Assembly: GCA_046756565.1 (NCBI GenBank)
Contig: JBHHWO010000075.1
Location: 1-22,547, forward strand
Direction: 5' to 3'
DNA: 22,547 nucleotides
From: CALZIK01 sp046756565
GTDB taxonomy: Bacteria > Acidobacteriota > Thermoanaerobaculia > Multivoradales > JAHEKO01
Both the position numbers and the translations under genes were made by a program. Below the pieces are notes generated by a model. It made no database searches. It was not told the DNA's origin and saw only the letters and a program-made list of their open reading frames with translations. This document shows, piece by piece, positions 16,644 through 22,547 of this stretch. Numbering within the stretch: the stretch's first letter is position 1; the number at the start of each line of letters is the position of its first letter.

Positions 16644-18311
16644 CTACTCCTGGTCCACCCAGACGTTGATGGCCGCGGACTCGGTCAACCCGTCGTTCCA
16701 GGGATAGCCGTCGTTCCAGGGATAGCCATCGTTCCAGGGATAGCCGTCATTCCAGGGATAGCCGTCATTCCAGGGATACCCGTCGTTCCACGGGTAGCCG
16801 TCGTTCCAGGCGTAGCCGTCATTCCAGGGATAGCCGTCGTTCCAGGGATAGCCGTCATTCCACGGATACCCATCGTTCCAGGCGTAGCCGTCCAGACCTT
16901 CGATGTAGAAGGTCCCGTCCGGCGCCCGTTGGGCGCGGCCGAGGAAGTGCTGGCTGCCGTCGAGGTCGGCATCGACGTCCAATCCGACGTTGGCGCAGCC
17001 GTTCTCGGAGCCATAAACGCCGGCGTAGGCATCCACCAGCCCGCTTCCTTGCTGGAAGATGCTGTACGCCAGGGCACCCGAGTCGTCGACCGCGGGTCGA
17101 GCGGAATCCATCAACCGGCACTTCACCTCGTCTGGCGTCAGCCAGGGCTCCGATTGCAGCAGCAAGGCAACGACCCCACTCACAGCCGCCGCCGCCTGTG
17201 ACGTTCCGGACATCTCGAAGTACTTGCCTTGGAGGTACTCGGGATGCTCATGGGCGAGCGCGGTGTTTTGCCAAATCGTGCTCAGCATATGACCGCCGGG
17301 GGCCACGAGATCCGGTTTGACGAAGGCATCGTAGGTCGGACCCGCGGCCGAAAAGGACGTCAGCCGATCGTCGCTCGCATCGGCGGGCGTGTAGTTGTCG
17401 GTCATTGCCCCGACAGTGACGACGTAGGGCACGTTGCCCGGCACACCGACGGTCATCGGGTCGGGGCCAGTATTACCGGCGGACGCCACGACGACGATGC
17501 CGGCCTGCCAAGCCACCATGACCGCCTGATTCAAGGGATCCTCCCAGTAGTGAGAACGTTGCGGCGCGCTGAACGACAGGTTGAGCACCCGGATCCCGTA
17601 GGCGTCACGGTTCGCGACCACCCAGTCGAGCCCGTTGATGACGTCGGCGTAGGTCGATCGGCCCGCTTCGTCAAAGGCCTCGACCACCACGAGATCGGCG
17701 CCGGGCGCGATACCATTGAACTTGCCGGCGGCCTGCCGGCTGCTCATCGCCACGCCCGTTACGTGCGAGCCGTGGCCGTTGAGGTCCACGCCGGTGGCTC
17801 CAGCGGACTCGACCTGGTCTTCAAAGGCATCAAAACGGGCAAGCAGTCGATGCTGGGCTTGAGCGTTCTTCTTGATCCCTTTGCCCAGCCACGAGCCGGT
17901 GTCGACGATCGCGATGGTGACCCCGAGGCCGTTGATCCCCTCGTCGTGCAGCACGTCCGCTCGCACCAGCGAGGGGTATTGAGTGGGCACCGAATTGCCG
18001 TCGCCATCGCTCGCGGTCCGAACCCTGCCGTTCGCAAATATCCGTATCGGCGTAGTGCCGGTCTCCAACTCGGATTTCTGCGTCGTGGTCAGGCGCGCGG
18101 CGACGGCGTGGATGATACCCAGATCGCGATCGATCTCCGCCCCTACGCCGAGAACGGCCGTCGCTGCCGACTCGAGGTCCCGCCCCTGAACGATGAAGTA
18201 CTCGTGAGAGCCCCCATCACCGGACCAGGCCCCACTCAAGATGGCAGCGAGCACAAGGCTCGCGACACCAAGGTCGACCAAGGGCATTGCAGACTTGGAC
18301 AATCTCGTCAA
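16644..18311 (-). CDS. Subtilisin-like (S8) secreted serine protease with a C-terminal GYPWND repeat array
   Basis: The 555-aa product starts with a signal or anchor segment (about residues 10-30), then a propeptide-like inhibitor region (about 36-100; EYFIVQGRD, LGIIHAVAARL). The S8 domain has Asp137 (IAIVDTGSW), His180 (NGHGSHVTG), oxyanion Asn280 (VVVASAGN) and Ser371 (MSGTSQAAAAVSG), so it should be active. Residues 475-540 are eleven tandem GY(P/A)WND units, followed by a 15-residue tail ending VWVDQE. The start is TTG at 18311, supported by AGGAGG 6 nt upstream; ATG at residue 9 is the alternative. The sensor kinase gene follows after 23 bp, so the two are almost certainly cotranscribed. 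The natural substrate is unknown. Confidence 0.93.
   Translation of the reverse strand: MTRLSKSAMPLVDLGVASLVLAAILSGAWSGDGGSHEYFIVQGRDLESAATAVLGVGAEIDRDLGIIHAVAARLTTTQKSELETGTTPIRIFANGRVRTASDGDGNSVPTQYPSLVRADVLHDEGINGLGVTIAIVDTGSWLGKGIKKNAQAQHRLLARFDAFEDQVESAGATGVDLNGHGSHVTGVAMSSRQAAGKFNGIAPGADLVVVEAFDEAGRSTYADVINGLDWVVANRDAYGIRVLNLSFSAPQRSHYWEDPLNQAVMVAWQAGIVVVASAGNTGPDPMTVGVPGNVPYVVTVGAMTDNYTPADASDDRLTSFSAAGPTYDAFVKPDLVAPGGHMLSTIWQNTALAHEHPEYLQGKYFEMSGTSQAAAAVSGVVALLLQSEPWLTPDEVKCRLMDSARPAVDDSGALAYSIFQQGSGLVDAYAGVYGSENGCANVGLDVDADLDGSQHFLGRAQRAPDGTFYIEGLDGYAWNDGYPWNDGYPWNDGYPWNDGYAWNDGYPWNDGYPWNDGYPWNDGYPWNDGYPWNDGYPWNDGLTESAAINVWVDQE
16692..16889 (-). repeat. Eleven tandem 18-bp units encoding GY(P/A)WND
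   Basis: On the plus strand the unit reads close to GTCGTTCCAGGGATAGCC, repeated 11 times with no change in length. Differences are mostly at third codon positions (GTC/GTT-type Asp-Asn codons, GGG/CGG-like wobble) plus two Pro-to-Ala changes (units 1 and 5 of the protein). The near-identity suggests slippage or recombination expansion within a protein under selection for the hexapeptide. Confidence 0.95.
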
Positions 18312-18315
18312 AGCT

Positions 18316-18323
18316 CACCTCCT
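18316..18323 (-). promoter_or_regulatory. Strong ribosome binding site deciding the TTG start of the S8 protease
   Basis: AGGAGGTG on the minus strand; its AGGAGG core is 6 nt from the TTG at 18311, and 30 nt from the next in-frame ATG. This strongly favours the TTG. Confidence 0.7.
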
Positions 18324-18363
18324 GTTCCTCACATTTCCCTGTCTCAAGACAACATCCTCTTTC

Positions 18364-18379
18364 ATAGACGGCGGTCTAT
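18364..18379. promoter_or_regulatory. Dyad ATAGAC-N4-GTCTAT, possible operator
   Basis: A 6-bp inverted repeat with a 4-bp spacer (GGCG), about 53 bp upstream of the protease start. A TGTCGGAAAC element lies next to it (18381-18390). Its spacing matches that of the larger dyad 25 bp farther upstream. Confidence 0.4.
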
Positions 18380-18403
18380 CTGTCGGAAACCCACTAGTCT
18401 CGA

Positions 18404-18421
18404 TGTAGGAAGAGTCCTACA
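18404..18421. promoter_or_regulatory. Perfect dyad TGTAGGA-N4-TCCTACA, probable operator
   Basis: An 18-bp site with perfect 7-bp arms and a 4-bp spacer (AGAG), 93-110 bp upstream of the protease-kinase unit. The size and symmetry fit a dimeric regulator such as a LuxR/NarL-type response regulator, but the regulator is not named by the sequence. No other copy was noticed in this window. Confidence 0.5.
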
Positions 18422-18424
18422 GGG

Positions 18425-18441
18425 CACCCCTCCGAGGGGTG
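18425..18441. terminator. 8-bp GC-rich hairpin, possible transcript end of the dehydrogenase gene
   Basis: CACCCCTC-C-GAGGGGTG forms an 8-bp arm palindrome with one central base, 123 bp beyond the stop of the leftward dehydrogenase gene. The single central base means the RNA loop would consume some pairs, and no U-run follows, so it may instead be part of the adjacent regulatory region. Confidence 0.3.
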
Positions 18442-18563
18442 GCCTCTCCTGCCAACGAGGTGCTGCCTTCCCCGCTCCTACCGAGGTGCCCGTCGGGGGA
18501 CGCCGGCCGCTCCCGCGCCAGCCCGCAGACACGAGTGCCCCGTAAAAAGGAGCAGCAGTCAGT

Positions 18564-19580
18564 TCAAGGAGTGATGACGATTCTTCCGCAAGCCTGCCCG
18601 CTCTGCAGATAGGCCATGGCCTCAGGCACCTCCGCCAGCGGATAGGTCCGGTCGATGACCGGCGTGAGCTTTCCCGCTTCGAGCAGGCCGGCCAGGACTT
18701 CCATCACCTGTCTCTTCGTCGGAGGCGGAACGCCCTTCGAGGTCGGCAGGTGGCGGACGAAGGGCGAGATCGCCATAAGACCCAGCATGAGCGGCACGCT
18801 TCCGAGAACGCGACCCTTCGCCTGTCCGAAATGGTCGTGACCAATGACCAGATAGACCCCCAAGGGAGTCAGCGAGTACTTGCAGGCCTTGAGTGACAGG
18901 TTCGACGCGACGTCGACAATCAGGTCGTACCGCTCGCCGTTGCGAGCGAAGTCGCCCTGGGTGTAGTCGATGACCTCATCGGCGCCCAGCGAGCGAATCA
19001 TCTCCAGTTTGTCCGTCCTGTCAACGCCGGTGACATGCGCTCCGCGCGCTTTCGCGATCTGCACGGCTATCGAGCCCACGCCACCACCCGCTCCGTTTAT
19101 GAGCACGCACTCGCCCCGCTCGATCCGCGCGCCGCCCCGTAGGTTGAGCAACGCGATATGGCCGGAGGTGGGAACGGATGCGGCCTTGTCGAAAGAAATC
19201 TGCGACGGCTTGAGAGCCAGAGCGCTCTCGGGAACAGAGACGGATTCGGCAAACGCACCGCCGTTTTTCCACCAGAGCTCCACCTCTGTCGCTCCGAAGA
19301 CCGCGTCGCCAGGAGCGAACCGGGTCACCGCCTTACCCACCGCCTCGACTAGCCCGGCCAGATCCATGCCCGGGATCGGGTTCTTGGGTCTCAGCACCCC
19401 GGCTCCCATCAGCCTCAGAAGATAGGGCCGGCCGGTCACCTCGTGCCAGATATCCGGATGAACGCATGACGCTCGCACGCGCACGAGAACGTCGTCGTCC
19501 CGTACGACCGGAGTATCCACTTCCCGAAGCTTCAGCACCTTTTCGGGTGGCCCGTACCGATCTTGGACGATCGCCTTCAT
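18564..19580 (-). CDS. Zinc-independent MDR-family alcohol dehydrogenase / quinone reductase-like oxidoreductase
   Basis: The 338-aa product is a medium-chain dehydrogenase/reductase of normal length. An N-terminal GroES-like half (MKAIVQDRYG, PGMDLAGLVEAVG, FAPGDAVFG, GGAFAESVSVPE) is followed by a Rossmann half with the nucleotide loop INGAGGGVGSIAVQIAKARGA and LGADEVIDYT. The Cys/His ligands of zinc alcohol dehydrogenases are absent, which places it with NAD(P)H:quinone oxidoreductase/enone reductase types. It probably reduces a quinone or activated alkene in the cytoplasm. Starts at ATG 19580; divergent from the serine hydrolase gene. Confidence 0.9.
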   Translation of the reverse strand: MKAIVQDRYGPPEKVLKLREVDTPVVRDDDVLVRVRASCVHPDIWHEVTGRPYLLRLMGAGVLRPKNPIPGMDLAGLVEAVGKAVTRFAPGDAVFGATEVELWWKNGGAFAESVSVPESALALKPSQISFDKAASVPTSGHIALLNLRGGARIERGECVLINGAGGGVGSIAVQIAKARGAHVTGVDRTDKLEMIRSLGADEVIDYTQGDFARNGERYDLIVDVASNLSLKACKYSLTPLGVYLVIGHDHFGQAKGRVLGSVPLMLGLMAISPFVRHLPTSKGVPPPTKRQVMEVLAGLLEAGKLTPVIDRTYPLAEVPEAMAYLQSGQACGRIVITP

Positions 19581-19632
19581 CGACTTGCTCGGCAGCGCTG
19601 TGACTCAGGAAGAGGTGACACGTCTCTACGCG

Positions 19633-19661
19633 ACTCTAGCTTGGGGATACAATCGCTTCAA
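19633..19661 (-). promoter_or_regulatory. Candidate sigma70 promoter of the MDR oxidoreductase
   Basis: On the minus strand TTGAAG (19656-19661) and TAGAGT (19633-19638) are 17 bp apart. On the plus strand TACAAT (19648-19653) is a good -10-like hexamer in the same stretch for the divergent hydrolase gene, but it has no clear -35. The two promoters would overlap. Confidence 0.35.
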
Positions 19662-19728
19662 ACAGTTAGCCAGCCACCGGAGTCGAGCCACCAGCCGGCC
19701 CCGTTGAGAAGCCGAGAAAGCGAGGATC

Positions 19729-21957
19729 ATGCTCATGGCGTATCGTCAGGTACTGGTTCCATTCATCCTGTTCCTTGTCCTAGCTACGGGGTTTTCGCCG
19801 ACCGCTCTCGTGGCCGAGTCCGGCTCGGATGTCCTGGTCGATTCCAGCCAGGCCAAGAAGACGACCAAGGTCCAGAAGAAGACGCCTGTGCTCCAGAAGA
19901 AGAAGGCAGTGGTCCAGAAGAAAACGCCGGGGCTCCAGCCCAAGGATCAGACGGGCCTGCAGATTAGCCCGGAGCACGCAGACAAGTTCCTGATCAAGGA
20001 CACGGAGCTCAAGCTGGTAGAAGGCAGCAACGAGTTCGAGCGCATCAGGGACGAGATCGTGGTGTACGAGGCCGTGCCCGTGACGCTCCAATGGTCGACC
20101 AAACGCACCGATGTGGCCAGGGCTCGATGGGAGGTCAAGGAACTCACGCCCGGAGGGGGAACCGTTGCCACCGGCATCGACCCGGGCGCGCCACAGCCCG
20201 GGTCCACTCGGCGAGTGACGATTCCTACCGGTTCCTTTCTGGCGCCGGTCGGGCCGAACGAGGACACGAAGTACCAGATCCGGATCGTGCCTCTGTCGGC
20301 ATCCAACGCGCCGGTAGGATTGGGCTCTACGTCGGTCCACGTGACACAGCTGGCGGTCAAGAACCGCCCCGGGATCACGATCTTCGGAGATGGCGCAGCC
20401 TTCCCCTCACTCGAGCTCATTTCGATCAAGGAGAACGTACGGCAGATTCAGAACACCCAGCTCTACCAGACTTTCGCCGACGTCAAGATCCAGGTCACGA
20501 ACCGGCTCAGCAAAAGGACGGACAAGATGTGGCTCAAGGTCCGAGACAGTGCCCTGCTGTTCCGGCAGAACTCGCCGCCCGTCGACGTGCCCGAGCTCAA
20601 CCCGGGCGCAACGATGACCGCCGACATCCGCATGGACGCGATCCTGCCGCCACCGAAATCTCAAACACCGCAGTCGCAACAGGTGCGGGAGTGGCACCGG
20701 CTGCGGCGTGATCGCTGCGGACCCGAGCTGCGTGGAATCCTGGACTGGCGCGGTTCGCAGAGCGAGTCGCCAATCGATCCCCATCGGGACTCCCTGCTCC
20801 CTCGGCAGGGCTGGGCCGACTACACGAAGCTGCCGACCAGCGTTCCAATCTGCGCCGATGGGCAGTGCGTAAGACTCTGCGATATCGAAAAGAGCATCCG
20901 CAGCCAGCTCGACGGCAAGTCCGTCGGCTACTCGTTCGTCATCGGCGCGAATTCGCCCAAGTTCGGAGGCGGCGGCAAGGCCCGCACGGCGGCCGAGGGC
21001 ACGGCCGTTGACTTTACGGAGACCACGCTGATCACCGTGGCGAGCGTCGCCAAGTGGATCACCGCCATCGGTGCGATGCGAATCATCCGGCAGGCGGACG
21101 GGCTCGCGATCGCCGACGCCATCGGCCCGTTCCTTCCCGACGAGTGGAACGTCGGCAACTACTTCTCGAACGTGACGTTCCAGCAGCTTCTCGGCCAGCA
21201 GAGCGGCATCATGGACTACGGGAACGTCACTCTCGACTACGCCAAGCTCCAGAGCTTTTTCGAGCAACCGGTCGACAACACTTGGGACGCGGGCTGCACG
21301 GGCTCCGGCGTCAAGAATCCGCCCAATGCGGTGGACCCGCCGCCGCCGATGCAGCGCTGCTACAGCAACTACAACTTCGCGATCTTCCGAATCCTGTTGC
21401 CTCGAGTCGCGGGACTGCCGGTTGACACGAACGCGCTGACTCGTCCGGTGACCCTGGCCAACCAGTACGAGCTCCTGATTCGCCAGAATGTGTTCGAGCG
21501 CGTCGGCCAGACCGGTACCGGTTGCCGGCCCCGGGGCGCGGGGCCCCACGCCTTCGCCTACAAGTTTCCCGGCGATGAGCTGGGCTTCGACTGGGGCGAC
21601 GTCCGCCTCGAGTGCGGCGGCGCGGGCTGGTACGTGTCGGCCGAGGACATGGCCAAGGTGCTCTTCAGCTTGAAGGAGAAGGACGGCCGGATCCTCGTCG
21701 AAACCGCGACCGAGTCCCAGTTCGATCAGATGCTCAACTTCGGTCTCGGAGTCGACAACTGGGCGCCCAACAACTTCCTCGAGAAGAACGGCGCCTGGGG
21801 CAGGAACGGCCGGTTGATCACGACCTCGGCAGCGATCTTCGGTCCGGTCTCGGGTCCGCGGCTCGTGGCCGTGCTCTTCGTCAACTCCGACATCACTGGC
21901 ACGGCCGGCTCGGCGCGAGCGGTCCTACAGAACGCCTACAACAACTCCTTGTACTAG
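19729..21957 (+). CDS. Exported beta-lactamase/class C-like serine hydrolase with a lysine-rich heptad linker
   Basis: The 742-aa product has a signal peptide (about residues 1-29), a Lys-rich repeat linker (47-74), an N-terminal beta-rich region of unknown fold (about 80-310), and a serine beta-lactamase-family domain from about residue 385 on. Its SxxK motif is SVAK (S439, K442) in LITVASVAKW, and its YxN motif is YSN (Y545-N547) in RCYSNYNFAIF. The third-motif position is perhaps WGR (690-692) instead of KTG or HxG. Such enzymes include penicillin-binding-like carboxypeptidases, esterases and D-aminopeptidases; the substrate is not predictable. ATG 19735 has GAGG at 9 nt and is a better-spaced start than ATG 19729 (3 nt). 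The TAG stop lies in the CTAG target of the adjacent MITE-like element. Confidence 0.85.
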   Translation: MLMAYRQVLVPFILFLVLATGFSPTALVAESGSDVLVDSSQAKKTTKVQKKTPVLQKKKAVVQKKTPGLQPKDQTGLQISPEHADKFLIKDTELKLVEGSNEFERIRDEIVVYEAVPVTLQWSTKRTDVARARWEVKELTPGGGTVATGIDPGAPQPGSTRRVTIPTGSFLAPVGPNEDTKYQIRIVPLSASNAPVGLGSTSVHVTQLAVKNRPGITIFGDGAAFPSLELISIKENVRQIQNTQLYQTFADVKIQVTNRLSKRTDKMWLKVRDSALLFRQNSPPVDVPELNPGATMTADIRMDAILPPPKSQTPQSQQVREWHRLRRDRCGPELRGILDWRGSQSESPIDPHRDSLLPRQGWADYTKLPTSVPICADGQCVRLCDIEKSIRSQLDGKSVGYSFVIGANSPKFGGGGKARTAAEGTAVDFTETTLITVASVAKWITAIGAMRIIRQADGLAIADAIGPFLPDEWNVGNYFSNVTFQQLLGQQSGIMDYGNVTLDYAKLQSFFEQPVDNTWDAGCTGSGVKNPPNAVDPPPPMQRCYSNYNFAIFRILLPRVAGLPVDTNALTRPVTLANQYELLIRQNVFERVGQTGTGCRPRGAGPHAFAYKFPGDELGFDWGDVRLECGGAGWYVSAEDMAKVLFSLKEKDGRILVETATESQFDQMLNFGLGVDNWAPNNFLEKNGAWGRNGRLITTSAAIFGPVSGPRLVAVLFVNSDITGTAGSARAVLQNAYNNSLY
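19867..19950 (+). repeat. Four imperfect 21-bp repeats encoding (V/L)QKK heptads
   Basis: In-frame units KVQKKTP, VLQKKKA, VVQKKTP and GLQPKDQ lie just after the signal peptide of the serine hydrolase. They give a strongly basic, extended linker, which might contact acidic cell-surface polymers; that role is inference. Confidence 0.8.
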
Positions 21958-22121
21958 TGTCCTGTCCCAGTGGTTCGGTGCATAAGGCTCGAGGTCATGG
22001 TGTGCGCTGCCAAGGCGCCCACGACGCAAGCATAGCTGGGCCTATGTTGAGGAGTGGCAACGCCGGCAGCGTGCAGAAAGGCCCGAGATTTGTGTAGCGA
22101 ATCACTGGGACAGGACACTAG
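21954..22121. mobile_element. 168-bp palindromic MITE-like element with 19-bp perfect inverted repeats
   Basis: The ends are CTAGTGTCCTGTCCCAGTG (21954-21972) and its exact reverse complement (22103-22121). Both ends are bordered by CTAG, consistent with insertion at CTAG and duplication of TA, as in IS630/Tc1-mariner elements. The two halves are similar for much of their length (for example GCTGCC, CTCG, TTCG and CAGTG in both arms), several differences would be G-U pairs in RNA, and CATAG...CTATG (22031-22046) sits at the centre. No transposase is encoded, so it would need one supplied elsewhere. Removing it with one TA rejoins the TAG stop of the serine hydrolase. A second copy ends at base 21. 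Confidence 0.8.
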
Positions 22122-22337
22122 CAGTAGGCGAAGCCGGCGGCGCCAGTCGGGGAGGAACCAAGCAGACGACTTCGGCATTCGAGACGGACCGCCGCCGCTA
22201 ATTGAGCGGCCGGCCACGATCCCGAGGATCGCGACGACCGAACATGCGATGCGAAAAACTCTCTGATCGATACCCGTAGGCCTGTCTCCTCCCGGCGCCG
22301 GTCCCAAAGGCCGCGCAGCCGATCGCAAACCGGACAT
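21954..22337 (-). CDS. Hypothetical ORF whose 3' part lies in the MITE-like element
   Basis: A 127-aa frame begins MSGLRSAARPLGPAPGGD with ATG at 22337, 7 nt after the stop of the small membrane-protein gene. Residues about 28-40 (RVFRIACSVVAILGIVAG) form a possible membrane helix. From about residue 73 on (after RRRLRLLL) the frame reads through the element and stops inside its far terminal repeat. Its original end would have been different, so it is either truncated and extended by insertion, or not a gene. No family is recognised. Confidence 0.3.
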   Translation of the reverse strand: MSGLRSAARPLGPAPGGDRPTGIDQRVFRIACSVVAILGIVAGRSISGGGPSRMPKSSAWFLPDWRRRLRLLLVSCPSDSLHKSRAFLHAAGVATPQHRPSYACVVGALAAHTMTSSLMHRTTGTGH

Positions 22338-22344
22338 TTCCGAC

Positions 22345-22515
22345 TCAGTCGTCGCCCGGACCGTCGGGATACTCCAGAACCTCGGCTGCCTGGATCTCGA
22401 ACGTATAGCTCTGGGACTCGAACCAGAGCCAAGCCATGAAGGCAAACAGAACCGCCGCCACAGAAACCAGCACGTGCACCTCATAGACATAGAGGAGCGG
22501 AATCAAGTTGACCAC
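22345..22515 (-). CDS. Small single-helix membrane protein, possibly continuing beyond the window
   Basis: A GTG at 22515 with AGGGG about 4 nt upstream opens a 56-aa product starting VNLIPLLYVYEVHVLVSVAA after the initiator. It has a long hydrophobic helix (about residues 12-31) and an acidic tail ending EVLEYPDGPGDD. The frame stays open upstream to the window edge (SSRDRIARGT), so the real start could lie outside. Hydrophobic profile and codon use look genuine; no family is recognised. It is on the minus strand and lies 7 bp before the next candidate start at 22337. Confidence 0.5.
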   Translation of the reverse strand: MVNLIPLLYVYEVHVLVSVAAVLFAFMAWLWFESQSYTFEIQAAEVLEYPDGPGDD

Positions 22516-22547
22516 CGTTCCCCTCGCGATACGGTCGCGGCTGCTGC

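Noticed and set aside
15139..16707. 522-aa plus-strand frame
   Set aside because: Antisense of the Reg_prop repeat region; its apparent repeats mirror the propeller blades.
17229..18545. 438-aa plus-strand frame
   Set aside because: Antisense of the S8 protease; no start signal and shadow-like composition.
18442..18563. GC-rich leader that might hold a riboswitch
   Set aside because: An imperfect direct repeat (CGAGGTGC twice) and short stems are present, but no known riboswitch core motif could be matched.
20640..20850. Possible frameshift in the serine hydrolase where composition changes to Arg/Gln-rich
   Set aside because: The frame continues with plausible residues (RDRCGPELRGILDWRG, DPHRDSLL) into the catalytic domain without a stop, so no frameshift is needed.
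21612..22097. Plus-strand 161-aa frame crossing into the MITE-like element
   Set aside because: Out-of-frame shadow of the hydrolase end followed by element sequence; no family and no start signal.
22405..22430. tRNA T-arm-like sequence (GGTTCGAGTCC on the minus strand)
   Set aside because: No acceptor, D or anticodon arms at the required distances, and it lies in the reading frame of the small membrane protein.

Overview
The window is GC-rich (roughly 60-65 percent by eye) with dense bacterial coding, and it looks like a chromosome segment of a Gram-negative, environmental bacterium. An Acidobacteriota lineage such as Thermoanaerobaculia fits best: there is a lipobox lipoprotein, a two-propeller hybrid sensor kinase, a very large FG-GAP/LamG secreted protein with an FADGFESG-type junction, and an EF-P with an unusual GGGK loop. 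This placement is inference. No rRNA, tRNA, CRISPR array or phage genes were seen.

Layout. Bases 1-21 are the right end of a short inverted-repeat element; a complete 168-bp copy lies at 21954-22121. Next come an Nramp-related transporter (minus), a divergent ketopantoate reductase (plus) and a membrane-anchored protein resembling acetoacetate decarboxylase (plus). A 1325-aa secreted FG-GAP/LamG protein (minus) fills 3.7-7.7 kb. From 8.1 to 11.9 kb five genes run leftward: EF-P, a solo B3/B4 tRNA-editing-like domain, a DUF3592 membrane protein, an SbcD-like metallophosphoesterase and a YceI-like lipoprotein. About 600 bp with only small or broken reading frames follows. From 12.5 to 18.3 kb there is a two-gene leftward unit: a subtilisin-like protease with eleven tandem GY(P/A)WND units, then 23 bp later a 1378-aa hybrid histidine kinase. 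Two dyad-symmetric sites and a hairpin precede it. A quinone-reductase-like dehydrogenase (minus) and a 742-aa serine hydrolase (plus) are divergent at 19.6 kb. The right edge holds the element and a small membrane-protein gene.

Most unusual points: the palindromic MITE-like element, with identical ends at both edges of the window and an insertion at a stop codon; the protease with a pure hexapeptide array coupled to a giant sensor kinase; the paired dyads upstream of that unit; an Nramp homologue lacking the metal-binding DPGN and MPH motifs; and the EF-P loop variant. Most genes look like housekeeping or cell-envelope functions. No complete, clearly new defence or biosynthetic system is evident; the protease-kinase pair is the best candidate for an undescribed system.
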